Positions 36,096 to 44,644 of a stretch of DNA of 64,000 bases are shown here, piece by piece. Within the stretch, counting starts at the first letter, position 1. Every line of letters starts with the position of its first letter. The translations under genes and the position numbers were made by a program. Source of the stretch: CATOSP01 sp965216155 (GTDB lineage: Bacteria > Chloroflexota > Dehalococcoidia > Lucifugimonadales > UBA3495); the NCBI GenBank assembly GCA_965216155.1, contig CBDCFD010000006.1, positions 558,001 through 622,000 of the forward strand. Direction: 5' to 3'. The notes below the pieces were generated by a model that was given only the letters and a program-made list of their open reading frames with translations, did not search any database and was not told where the DNA came from.

Positions 36096-37348
36096 GTGAG
36101 AAAGAAACTGAAGGGTAGAGTGGTACAGATGGGTAGTAGTGAAGGCGGCAGCGCCGCCTACACGGTGGTCCTGACCGCCCGGCCGTGGTCCGACGTGGTG
36201 ATAACGGTGAGCAGCAACAACGACGATGTGACGGTCTCGCCGCCGACCCTCACCTTCACCAACTCCGACTGGAGCACGGAGCAGACCGTGACGGTGAGCG
36301 CCGCCCAGGACGCCGACGCAGAGGACGACTCGGCCACCATCACCCACACGGTGGACAACGGCAACAGCGCGGACGAGTACGACGACGTTCCCATCGGCGG
36401 CGTCAGCGTGAGGGTAGCCGACGAAAAGCCGGTGATAGTGGAGGTGGAGGCCGACGGCGCTCTTACCCTGATTACCAAGCGCGCGGGGACGACCACTATC
36501 ATGATTCCGTTTGGGGGGCGAGACCGTGAACTTCGAGGCGAGCTCGGATGAGGAGAGCGCCGGGCCCCGGGTCACCCTGCGGGACGAACCGGCCCTGGAC
36601 AACCTGGGACACCTGGAGTTCTCGGTGGTCAACGATGAGGCATTGTAGCAAGCGCCCGCGCCGGAAGGGTTTCGCCTTGCCGGAAGCCAGACCATCATGG
36701 CCATTATCCTGCGCGACGCGGACGGCAACGAGGTCACGGAGCTGACGAGCCCGGCGACGATCTGCCTGCCGGCGAGCGATGGACTGCTGGCCCTGCTACA
36801 CTACGACGAAGACGACGGATGGCGTTCGCTGCCCAATTCGGAGGTCAGAACGCTGGAGGACGGCTCGACGCTGGTGTGCGCGGAGACGGCCCGCTTCTTG
36901 CCCTTCACCGTGGGCTACGCCGCGCCAACGCCAACGCCAACGCCAACGCCAACGCCAACGCCAACGCCAACGCCAACGCCAACGCCAACGATGGAGCCTA
37001 CCCCGACGGCCACGCCGATGCCACGGTCAACGGAGACCCCGCCCCCTACGGCCCAAGTCAAGGCCGACCGAGTCTCCGGTTCCAACGGCCGCGCCTACGC
37101 CGGTTACCGGGCCGACCTTGACACCAAGTCCGACCATCACGTCAAGCCCGACGGCGACGGCCACGCCCATAGCGGCGGCTGCGGTGGTTTCGCCCGCGCC
37201 GACGCCCACCGCAGCACCCTCACTGCCCGCACAGGAGGACGGCGTCAGCGCATGGGTCTGGGCGGTTATAGACGGGGTGCTCGGCCTCGCGGTCATAGGC
37301 GTCGCCATCGCCGTCGTGCGACTTTGGCGCTGGGGCAGACGCTTCTAG
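36096..37348 (+). pseudogene. Cell-surface adhesin-like gene with C-terminal membrane anchor, broken
   Basis: The first frame (from 36096, probably already 5'-truncated) encodes a Calx-beta/cadherin-like repeat: VVLTARPWSDVVITVSSNND, LTFTNSDWSTEQTVTVSAAQ and DADAEDDSATITHTV. A G6 run at 36512-36517 shifts the frame to GETVNFEASSDEES. TAG at 36646-36648 interrupts it, then AIILRDADGNEVTEL and the beta-rich FLPFTVGY domain follow. An 11-unit CCAACG stalk and a third shift near 37055 lead to the C-terminal TM helix VWAVIDGVLGLAVIGVAIAV and basic RLWRWGRR tail. Three lesions mark it as dead. Confidence 0.7.
36925..36990 (+). repeat. Hexanucleotide tandem repeat (CCAACG)11
   Basis: Eleven exact copies of CCAACG encoding a Pro-Thr stalk in the broken adhesin. 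Prone to length change by slippage. Confidence 0.97.
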
Positions 37349-37589
37349 CGTTCCGCTTGGGTATCAGCTAACAAGGTGCTGAAAGGGGGATACATGACTA
37401 GTAGTTGAACGTCATTGAATTGAGGTACAACTGGTGTATTCTGCCGGCATTGGCGAATTGTATCCAAGGAGAGGGGTCGTGCCGGCTAAGAAGTACCGTA
37501 TCGAACTGACCACGGAAGAGCAACAGGAACTGAAGGCCCTGGTTTCCAAGGGACGGGCAGCAGCGTACAAGCAGACCCATGCGCGCATC

Positions 37590-37612
37590 CCCCGTTTTCA
37601 CGGGGGCAGGCT
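37590..37612 (+). repeat. Palindromic insertion A (23 bp) in the IS630 transposase
   Basis: CCCCGTTTTCACGGGGG plus CAGGCT, inserted between codons for ARI and LLLSDEV. 23 bp breaks the frame. Confidence 0.8.
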
Positions 37613-38097
37613 CTGTTGCTGAGCGATGAAGTGCGGAAAGACGGAGGCCTGACGGACGAAGAGGTTGCCCGGTCCCTCCAGATCGCCAGCGCCACAGTGG
37701 AAAGGGTGCGCCGCCGTTGCGTAGAGGAAGGGATCGAAGCGGCCTTGGGGCGTAAGGAGCAACAACGCCGCCGGCCCAAGAAACTGGATGGCGCTGCGGA
37801 AGCCCACTTGATTGCGCTGGCCTGCGGGGAACCGCCGGAAGGCCGGGCCCGTTGGACGCTGAGATTATTGGCGGACCGGCTGGTGGAGTGCGAGATAGTG
37901 GAGAGCATCCACCCCGAGACAGTGCGCAAGACGCTGAAAAAAACGAACTCAAGCCTTGGCTGAAAGAGTGTTGGTGCATCCCGCCGGAAGGCAGTTCGGA
38001 CTTTGTGTGCGCCATGGAAGACGTGCTGGAAGTCTATCACCGTCCCTATGAAGACAATGAAGTCCTGGTGTGCCTGGACGAAACCAGCAAACAGCAG

Positions 38098-38122
38098 AGC
38101 CTGCCCTCGGCCACGACCGGGG
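38098..38122 (-). repeat. Palindromic insertion F (25 bp), reverse orientation
   Basis: AGCCTGCC followed by CTCGGCCACGACCGGGG, inserted between KQQ and VKETRAP. Same AGCCTGCC end as the other copies but in opposite orientation. 25 bp shifts the frame. Confidence 0.65.
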
Positions 38123-38356
38123 GTGAAGGAGACGCGGGCGCCGCGGCCGGCTCGGCCCGGGGCGGCCGCGGCCTATGATTATGAATACCAGCGCAACGGT
38201 GTGAGCAACCTGTTCATGCTGTTTGCGCCGTTGGAAGGGTGGCGGCGGGCCGGAGTGACGGACCGGCGGACGAAAGTGGACTGGGCGCGCCAAGTGAAGA
38301 AGTTGGTGGACGAGGACTACCCGGACAAGGACCGCATTGTGCTGGTGATGGACAAC

Positions 38357-38380
38357 CCCGTATCGAGTACGGGGCAGGCT
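38357..38380 (+). repeat. Palindromic insertion B (24 bp, in frame)
   Basis: CCCGTATCGAG plus TACGGGGCAGGCT, encoding PVSSTGQA between VMDN and LNTHH. Confidence 0.9.
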
Positions 38381-38494
38381 CTGAACACCCATCATCCGGC
38401 CTCATTATACGAGGCGTTCGAGCCTATGGAAGCGCGGCGCATCGCCGAACGTCTGGAGATTCACTACACCCCCAAGCATGGCAGTTGGCTGAAC

Positions 38495-38518
38495 CCCGTA
38501 TCAAGTACGGGGCAGGCT
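38495..38518 (+). repeat. Palindromic insertion C (24 bp, in frame)
   Basis: CCCGTATCAAG plus TACGGGGCAGGCT, encoding PVSSTGQA between GSWLN and MAEIEIG. One base differs from copy B. Confidence 0.9.
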
Positions 38519-38721
38519 ATGGCTGAAATTGAAATCGGAGTGCTGGCCCGGCAGTGCCTGGACCGCCGGATTCCTGATCAAGAGGCGCTGCGCCGGGAGG
38601 TTGACGCCTGGCAGGACCAGCGCAACCGGGACATGGTGCGAGTGGACTGGCGCTTCACCACCGATTACGCGCGCATCAAGCTGAAATCCCTTTACCCAGC
38701 AATTCAAAATAGCTGAACTAC

Positions 38722-38885
38722 TAGGTTCTGTTGACATTTCGCTGTTGCGGGTCATTCCGGGGAAATAGCGACGAAGAATCCTGGACTTATCACTCCGATT
38801 CAAGGCCATTAGTGCTTTCCTGCACTTGGAATGACATGAAATAGGCCTGCACATCGGTTACAAATGCAAATGTCAACAGAACCTA
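38722..38885. mobile_element. MITE with 16-bp terminal inverted repeats and TA duplication
   Basis: Terminal repeats GGTTCTGTTGACATTT (38724-38739) and AAATGTCAACAGAACC (38868-38883) are perfect and flanked by TA on both sides. 160 bp, no coding capacity. TA targets point to an IS630/Tc1-type transposase in trans. Confidence 0.9.
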
Positions 38886-39674
38886 AATTCATAACCCCCA
38901 AGTCCCCCAGAGCAAGGTCCTTGGCCGCAACGAATGGTGCAGCCGAAGTACCACAGTTGGCAGCGTAGCCCACCGCCGAGTTACTATTCCAGTAGGCGTT
39001 CAGCCTGGATCAGGAACAAGACATAAAGTCAGCCGACACGCGACGCTGACCTCAAGGGCGCTTGGGTTGTCGTAACCAAGATGGTGGTCCGCTCGGCTTA
39101 GCGCAGGCCGAAAGCGACCTGCTCTAAGGCATACCCGGCCAAATTGTTGGGACGATCCTCGTTTCCAAGTCAGTTCGGAAGATCCCTCAAAACTCTCTTC
39201 ATAGTTGGATCCGTTTTCGGGAGTCAGGTCGGCGCCTCTCGGGTATACCCTTTAGTTCTAAATTAATGACACTTGCCAGTATCGTCGCCGGTGCGCTTGA
39301 TACTAAATTCCACCTGCGTATTTTACTTCGACCATTACGTATCCATTCCAGCAAGTGAATACCCCGGATCATCCCATGACTTATGGAATCAACAGTTGGA
39401 CATCATCAGCTATGCCAAATCCCCTCTTGCCATTACTGCAAGACAAGGTTTCGGGAAAATCAGTACGACGGTCCTGCTGTGCAACACCGAGATACTAATC
39501 GGCCCAGCCCAAATAGAAGAGATCGTAACCCGCGACTGTCCCGCGAGATTTAGGCAAGACCAGCAAGCTCGTTCACCCCGACGTGTGGCGGGTCAAGGCT
39601 AAAATCCAATAAGGGAACCGCTGTACCCCTGTAGTAGTTGCTCTACAACTTGTTCTAAGCTTGACTTTGTACAT
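38886..39674. other. Gene-poor stretch
   Basis: I see no supported gene, RNA or repeat. The only longer frame (39273-39602, plus) has no ribosome-binding site and no coding signature. Confidence 0.45.
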
Positions 39675-40357
39675 TCAGGCGGCGTAGGCGAGCGAGCCGA
39701 TGAGGCGGTTGAATAACGGCGTGGGGACTTTTGTGATTTCAGGTTCGCCTTCCGACATGGAAAAACTTCCAGAGGTCTGCCACAGGTCCCTTCGGACCAA
39801 GGCGATGGCATCCGCAAAGATGGGGAGCGGCTTGGCATACCAAGCGGCCGGCCGGGGAATAGCCGGGCCGTCTTTCTGCGACAGGTGTCCTGCCAGAGAT
39901 ACCCAGGAGAAGAGTCCAAAAAGCGCCGGAGTCGTACGGGCGATGGCCCGGTCGGACCACTGACGCTGCGTCTCCACTCCCAAATGAGCGCGTACTTCTT
40001 GGAATGTCACCTCCAATTGCCAGCGCAACACGAACCACTCCACGATCTGGACCGGGGTAGCCGCGAGGTCGGTGGACAGCAACGCCTGGGGACGGAATTG
40101 CCTCAAGGGGTCTCGAATCAGGACCCATCGAATGGGCGCTGGATGATTGCCCGAGTGGTGCCAGAGGGCGGTTTGGGAACCGAATTCCACGGTACGGGTA
40201 GTACCGTCATACCAAGTCGGCAATGCCTCGGCCCAGCACGTATCCGAAAAGTCGAGGAGTTCCTTCAGCGCGGGCAACCGTTTACCCTTGACCCTGGGGC
40301 GGCCGTTCTAACCGGGCTGGCGAGGCGGCGCGGGCTCATAGAGCGCGGCATACAGCC

Positions 40358-40383
40358 GCAACCTGGTGATGCAACCTGGTGAT
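40358..40383. repeat. 13-bp tandem duplication in the IS701-type transposase
   Basis: GCAACCTGGTGAT occurs twice in a row and shifts the frame; taking one copy out restores FITRLRLYAALYEP. Confidence 0.9.
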
Positions 40384-40716
40384 GAAGGTAACGGGTTGAG
40401 CCAGGGATTGGCAGAAGTGGAGCAAGTCCAAGACGGCGTAGCTGCTGTCGGCCACCAGCATCAGGGGCCGGTGGGGCAACCATCGGCGCAGTTGGAGGAT
40501 GATCTGGCGAGCCCAGTCGGTGAGCTTCTTGGGAGTACGCCCCCTTTTCCGGTAATATCGTTCCGAGGGCGCCGGAACCGTCAGAAAAGGCAACGCCCAA
40601 GTCCGGCGGGCCCAGGGTATCGTGGTCAGCCACATCAAGCTTATCCAGAGCAGACCGCTGGCCTTGACCCGCCCGCCCCGCCGTCGCTCCAGAGTCTCAT
40701 CTATACCGAACACTAA

Positions 40717-40795
40717 AAGCCTATCCTAATAATCAAGTTATGCCCCCTATCGCAGCTATGAAATGCCATAGCCCAAAGGTTTATTAGGATAGGCT
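40717..40795. mobile_element. 78-bp MITE with CTAA target duplication
   Basis: Terminal repeats AGCCTATCCTAATAA and TTATTAGGATAGGCT (15 bp, perfect) flanked by CTAA at 40713-40716 and 40796-40799. Removing the element and one CTAA restores the transposase sequence GDCPLVFGIDETLE. Confidence 0.9.
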
Positions 40796-41093
40796 CTAAG
40801 GGGCAATCCCCTTGGTCCAAGTGTTGGAGCAGGAGCCACAGCAGGGTCCGGCCCAATTGCAGAGGCTGCCACACCGCCCGGCTGAGTACATGATGGTACC
40901 TTGCAAAGTTCCGGTCATCCTCCAGTCCCATCACCCGCAACGCCGATGTCACGGTTCGCTTGCCAGGGGATAGGATGGCGACAACCAGCAGCAGTTGGGA
41001 TTTCAACCAGGTCCTGCGCTGAAACAGCGTCGAAAAGGGAGTGAGTAAAGATATAATGGTATCCGGCAGGGTGAGCATAGCTTGTCCTTTCAT

Positions 41094-41254
41094 GAGAAAA
41101 TTGCGAAACTACCCAGCTGAGCTTGAGACTGCTAATTGGGGACGAATACCGTTAACGTATTTGCCGAATTCCCCCACCCTGAATGGCCGACGAATCCTAT
41201 TCACGCTATTATTCTTCTGGCCCTTCGGCAACTAAAGAGTTTCGCAATTTTCTC
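41094..41254. mobile_element. 161-bp MITE (GAGAAAATTGCG family), copy 1
   Basis: Perfect 17-bp ends GAGAAAATTGCGAAACT / AGTTTCGCAATTTTCTC, flanked by the 9-bp duplication TCCTTTCAT (41085-41093 and 41255-41263). It inserted exactly at the start codon of the IS701-type transposase and duplicated ATGAAAGGA. Second copy at 58070-58231. Confidence 0.92.
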
Positions 41255-41408
41255 TCCTTTCATAAGGAGTAGACCAAGTTAGCTTACCCTGTTATATTAT
41301 TTTGCCTAGCTTTTGTACAAAGTCCAGCTAAGAGTGTCAGATTCAGTCTTGGTTACTACATGTAAGAAATCCGAGGCCAGGTCGACCTCCATAGAGAAGC
41401 CCTGAGAG

Positions 41409-42276
41409 TTAAAACAACCGGTTCATCGGCGCGGTCCACTCTTGGATCGGCGAGACCTGCCGGTGGTCCCGGATTACATCCTCATTGATCAAGTGCAGGT
41501 AAATCTCTGTCGTGGTGACCCTAGAATGGCCAAGGATGCGCTGCAGCGCCCATATCTTCCCGCCGCGCCGAAGGTATTGCGCGGCGAAAGTGTGGCGCAG
41601 GGAATGGGGGCCGGCCTTAATCCCTGCCCGGTGGAAGATACGCCGAAACTCCGACTTGACTCCGTCCGGCGCTAGGGGACTCTGCTTCTTACCCATCAAA
41701 ATGTGTTCCAACGACCCAGAACTCTCCAATTCCTAGTAGAGTTCCCGGCTTATTGGGAACAATTCGGGTCTTGTTACCTCTCTCTTTGATTCGGACCCCT
41801 TAGGACGACAAGGAGTCTTTCGACAGATGGGCTATCTTAGACAGCCGCAGTCCTATGTCCAGCGGAATCAAGACCATGAGTTGGTCCCTTCGATTTACAC
41901 ATCCTTCGTGAAGCAAAATCTGAACTTGCTCATGACCCAGGATTCGAGGCAGGGACTCTGGAACCCTGGGTTTCTCCAAGAGGAAATGAATGTGGCCGCT
42001 GGCCGAATCAATTCTCTCGATAGGATTGGATATTTCGAGACGTCTACTCGCCCATCTGTACAGCGTCCGCCACCGCCTCCACACATCATGCAGACTAGCC
42101 TCACTGAGGTGGTCCGCCGCCACTCCCAAAAGTAGTTCCAAGGTCTAGGTTTCTTCTGGTAACTCAGTGTGGGGAAGATAACCGAAGGCCCACGAGTACG
42201 ATTCCCGCGTCTTTGGACTCCACTTTTTAGCGGCGGCCTGGTTCAGGAACCGGCTGGTGGCATCTGAGGTGTTCAT
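41409..42276 (-). pseudogene. Tyrosine recombinase (phage-type integrase), decayed
   Basis: Starts at ATG 42276: NTSDATSRFLNQAAAKKWSP, KTRESYSWAFGYLP. TAG at 42145-42147, then LLLGVAADHLSEASLHDVW and RTLYRWASRRLEISNPIERI (core-binding domain) and LPRILGHEQVQILL (catalytic domain start). A stop near 41800, a shift near 41760 and TAG at 41733-41735 separate the C-terminal part, which has PHSLRHTFAAQYLRRGG (His-x-x-Arg), ILGHSRVTTT (His) and EIYLHL (Tyr). All catalytic residues are still readable. It lies about 150 bp from a tRNA-Gly fragment. Confidence 0.85.
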
Positions 42277-42427
42277 GCGTTGGCTTACCTCCTATAGTGT
42301 TCTCTCTGGCCAATATGCCTTGGGACATCGTAAGGAGTAAGTGTGAACGCATCCGATTTTTGTCGAATGTTGCGACTCTGGCTCCGAGAAGACGCTAGGC
42401 TAATACCGAATCAGACCTATGAATTAC

Positions 42428-42476
42428 TTCCTTGCCAAGGAGAGGGTCGTGGGTTCGAATCTCATCTTCCGCTCCA
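42428..42476 (+). tRNA. 3' fragment of tRNA-Gly(GCC), probable integration-site remnant
   Basis: Reads from the anticodon arm (CCTTGCCAAGG, anticodon GCC) through a T arm (GTGGGTTCGAATCTCAT) and acceptor strand to CTTCCGCTCCA. The 5' half (acceptor, D arm) is absent: the preceding bases do not match a tRNA. A partial 3' tRNA copy beside a tyrosine recombinase is the classical signature of an att site. Not a functional tRNA. Confidence 0.8.
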
Positions 42477-42568
42477 GATCCCTCTTTAAGACCAATTTCC
42501 TACCAGCGTAACCCTGCCTCACCTTGTCTCATATCTGGTTGCTATCTTCCTCCCCTCAGAGGTGAAAC

Positions 42569-43066
42569 ATGCGGGTAAGGACCGGGGCTCTTGTGGCCCT
42601 TGCGATGATGCTACTCATGGCGTGCGGCGGTGCCGCAGCTCCCACAATGCAACCCCTGGAAACTCTCGAACCACCAACAACTTCTGACGTCACTCTGAAA
42701 ACTGGCCACACAGCCATGGGCATTGGAAGAGAGCTAGAAGGCGTGGAGATCACGATCGACCAGTGCGCTTGGACAACGCCCGAAGGTGTTGGAGACCCGG
42801 AGATCAACGTTTCGTTTATGTTAAACAACCGGTCGGGTGAGCAGATTTTCACGACCTACCGGTTGCAAAACAGCAGCGGGACCTTCTACAAGAAGGCGGG
42901 AGTTGGCGGGGACTTAACCGTCAACGACGGAGAATCGGGCGCCCGCACCCTTACCACCGACAAGTTCGAGGTGGGATCGGAGGACATCGACCTGATCGTG
43001 TCCATCGAGCGCTTCCAAGACCGCACTCACCAGACCATCCCTCTGGGCAAATGCACCCCACCATAA
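42569..43066 (+). CDS. Lipoprotein of unknown function
   Basis: 165 residues from ATG 42569, GAGGTG upstream. Lipobox MMLLMACGG. The mature part resembles small Ig-like or DUF4352-type domains (GIGRELEGVEITIDQC, PEINVSFMLNNRSGEQIF, FEVGSEDIDLIVSIERF), with a probable disulfide between two Cys residues. It converges on the mutM-like gene. Confidence 0.75.
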   Translation: MRVRTGALVALAMMLLMACGGAAAPTMQPLETLEPPTTSDVTLKTGHTAMGIGRELEGVEITIDQCAWTTPEGVGDPEINVSFMLNNRSGEQIFTTYRLQNSSGTFYKKAGVGGDLTVNDGESGARTLTTDKFEVGSEDIDLIVSIERFQDRTHQTIPLGKCTPP

Positions 43067-43124
43067 TGCGGGTGTTTCCCAGGTCCTTCAGAATCAGCGA
43101 CCGAAGGGCCCTGTCTCCACCGTC

Positions 43125-43963
43125 TCAGTTCTTGATGAGCATCCCCGGCTGGCAGTGACGGCAGTAGCTGGTGATACGCTGGTTGGCGTTTAGCTGGGTG
43201 ATGTTCGCCCCGCAAACGGGGCAGGGTTGGCCGCCCTTACGGTGAACTTTCAGGAAGTCTCGAGTTTTGATGTGTATGTCGTTCCCCATCCGTTCCCGGA
43301 GGACTTCCCGCGCTTCTTCCACCACCAGTCTCGATTGCTCATAAAGGCGGGCCTGGTCCTCCTTGGTCAGTGAGCGGGCTTTGCGAAACGGGGAGATGCC
43401 CGCGGCGAACAGTATCTCATCCGAGTAAGTGTTTCCGATCCCTGATACGAACGCTCCACGCGTCAGTACCCCCTTTATCTCACCGTGGAACCTCTTCAAT
43501 CGTCTCTGGAACTCCTCCGGCTCTGGAACTCCTCGAAAGCGATTCCGTCCAGGACGTCCGGGCCCTGTTCCTGCAACCGGGGCACTTCGGGTATCCGCTC
43601 TTCCGTGACGTAGTAGACCAAGCCCATCTGCCGGTCATCCAGGCACCTGAGTTCTGATCCCTCGGCAAGAGTTAACGTGAAGCAAGTTTTCTTCAGCACC
43701 CGTGCGGACGCCGGGCAGAATTGGACCGCTCCCGTGAGCATTGGGTTGACCACCAGCCATCGCTGACCTTCCAATTCTCCCAGCAAAAACTTGCCGCGCC
43801 GGTGAAACTGCCCCAGTTTTCTGCCGGTGATATCCGACGGGAAATCTCCGGCCAGGGAGTGCAGCACAGTAGGCCGCAGGACTTTGGCCGACTCCACCAC
43901 TTGTCCCAAGACGCGGTCGTTTAGGAATTCCTTGATGACCTCCAGGTCCGGCGCTTCAGGCAT
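43125..43963 (-). pseudogene. Formamidopyrimidine-DNA glycosylase (MutM/Nei family), split by 17-bp duplication
   Basis: Base-excision repair glycosylase. ATG 43963 with GGAGG 5 nt upstream gives MPEAPDLEV with the catalytic Pro2-Glu3, and the RRGKFLLGEL block carries the conserved Lys. The frame is lost at AFEEFQ-SRRSSRDD*. Removing one of two 17-bp tandem copies (43501-43534) joins it to FQRRLKRFHGEIKGVL and RGAFVSGIGNTYSDEILF, with the zinc finger CPVCG...YCRHCQ intact. Only one lesion, so a recent loss. Whether another Fpg exists in the genome is unknown. Confidence 0.88.
43501..43534. repeat. 17-bp tandem duplication inside the mutM-like gene
   Basis: CGTCTCTGGAACTCCTC followed by CGGCTCTGGAACTCCTC (16 of 17 identical). 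17 bp breaks the frame. Confidence 0.92.
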
Positions 43964-44177
43964 GACTACCTCCGAGCACCCATTGCGGATCAACTATTTC
44001 ACGCATCAACTATGTATAGCCCGCCGCCCAATGTCAACCGCATCCATTGTGCCCTGGGCATTGCAGGGATTTACTCTGTACCGCTCCCACTCCAGGCGAT
44101 ATAATCACTGCGCCAAACCAGTCGCACGCTGAATTCGGACTTGGCCAGTCGAAAGTCCTGCTGAGGGAGTAAATAGA

Positions 44178-44627
44178 ATGCCAGACCGAAACCATACCTC
44201 TTGGGTCCACGGCACGACAATGCAAATCGAGTACCCCAACCGCGTTACCTCGGTTAGGCACACCGGCCCATTCGTTCGTATCGAGGGAGCCGAAGGACAG
44301 AACACTTGGGTCCACTTTCCCGTTCCCACTCCCGCCGTCGTAAACGGCACGAGAACCAAGGCAGACGCGGCCCTGGTCAGCTTCAGGACCCGGTCCCACG
44401 CGATCGTCCACGAGGTCATAGTTTACGACGGTGAGAAGCGTATCGCGGAGCACATGGACCTTGGTCTGGAAGGCGACCATCTGGACGGCCGGTTCGAAAT
44501 CCCGGGTTCCCCGGAAGTGGACAAGGGCCTCAACATAACGGTGGGTGTCCAGTTCAAGGAAAAGGCCCCCGACACCAGGGCGCTGCAAATAGAGATCGTA
44601 GGCGCCGGGATAGAGTTCGCCGGCTAG
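44178..44627 (+). CDS. DUF6623-family protein
   Basis: 149 residues from ATG 44178. Pattern HTSWVHGTTMQIEYP, WVHFPVPTPAVVNG, and IVHEVIVYDGEKRIAE near the centre, ending GLNITVGVQF and IEIVGAGIEFAG, which matches my knowledge of DUF6623. Probably a beta-sandwich; function unknown. No signal peptide. It converges on the chromate transporter. Confidence 0.75.
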   Translation: MPDRNHTSWVHGTTMQIEYPNRVTSVRHTGPFVRIEGAEGQNTWVHFPVPTPAVVNGTRTKADAALVSFRTRSHAIVHEVIVYDGEKRIAEHMDLGLEGDHLDGRFEIPGSPEVDKGLNITVGVQFKEKAPDTRALQIEIVGAGIEFAG

Positions 44628-44644
44628 CTGCTGGAGATCCTTGC

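Larger units (their letters stand above)
37479..38716 (+). pseudogene. IS630-family transposase, hit by four small palindromic insertions
   Basis: DDE transposase starting at GTG 37479. N-terminal HTH (EVARSLQIASATVERVRRRC), catalytic domain with VLVCLDETSKQQ (first Asp), IVLVMDN (second Asp) and the Glu in MAEIEIGVLA. Removing four insertions of 23, 25, 24 and 24 bp restores THAR(I)LLLSDEV, SKQQVKETRAPRPA, VMDNLNTHHPASLY and GSWLNMAEIEIG. At 37937-37943 an A7 run makes the frame pass from TLKKTNSS to KKNELKPWLK. That could be a programmed -1 frameshift (A-AAA-AAC) or a one-base deletion. Confidence 0.85.
37398..38724 (+). mobile_element. IS630-family insertion sequence, degenerate
   Basis: Ends carry a short inverted repeat: CTAGTAGTT at 37398-37406 and AACTACTAG at 38716-38724. 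Each end includes a TA (37399-37400 and 38722-38723), the expected IS630 target duplication. The single transposase gene is split by palindrome insertions. Its right-hand TA is also the left-hand TA of the adjacent MITE. Confidence 0.8.
39675..41093 (-). pseudogene. IS701-type transposase relic with MITE, 13-bp duplication and amber codon
   Basis: The N-terminal part (LTLPDTIISLLTPFSTLFQR, ILSPGKRTVTSALRVMGL, NFARYHHVLSRAVW) is cut by a 78-bp MITE after GDCPL. The catalytic part resumes FGIDETLERRRGGRVKA, then ALPFLTVPAPSERYY, MLVADSSYAVLDLL. It is shifted by a 13-bp tandem duplication (40358-40383) and stopped by TAG at 40309-40311. The C-terminal part includes IRWVLIRDP, FVLRWQLEVTFQEVR and HLGVETQRQWSDRAI, the DDE Glu region. 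About 18 residues are also missing after RVKA. Clearly dead. Confidence 0.85.

Noticed and set aside
36158..36502. Minus-strand frame over the adhesin repeat
   Set aside because: Antisense shadow in GC-rich repetitive coding sequence.
36925..36990. (CCAACG)11 as a regulatory or structural repeat
   Set aside because: It is in frame and encodes a Pro-Thr stalk of the adhesin, so a coding explanation is enough.
37937..37943. A7 run in the IS630 transposase as proof of programmed frameshifting
   Set aside because: The A-AAA-AAC context is suitable, but in a gene with so much other damage a one-base deletion is equally likely, so I only mention it in the gene entry.
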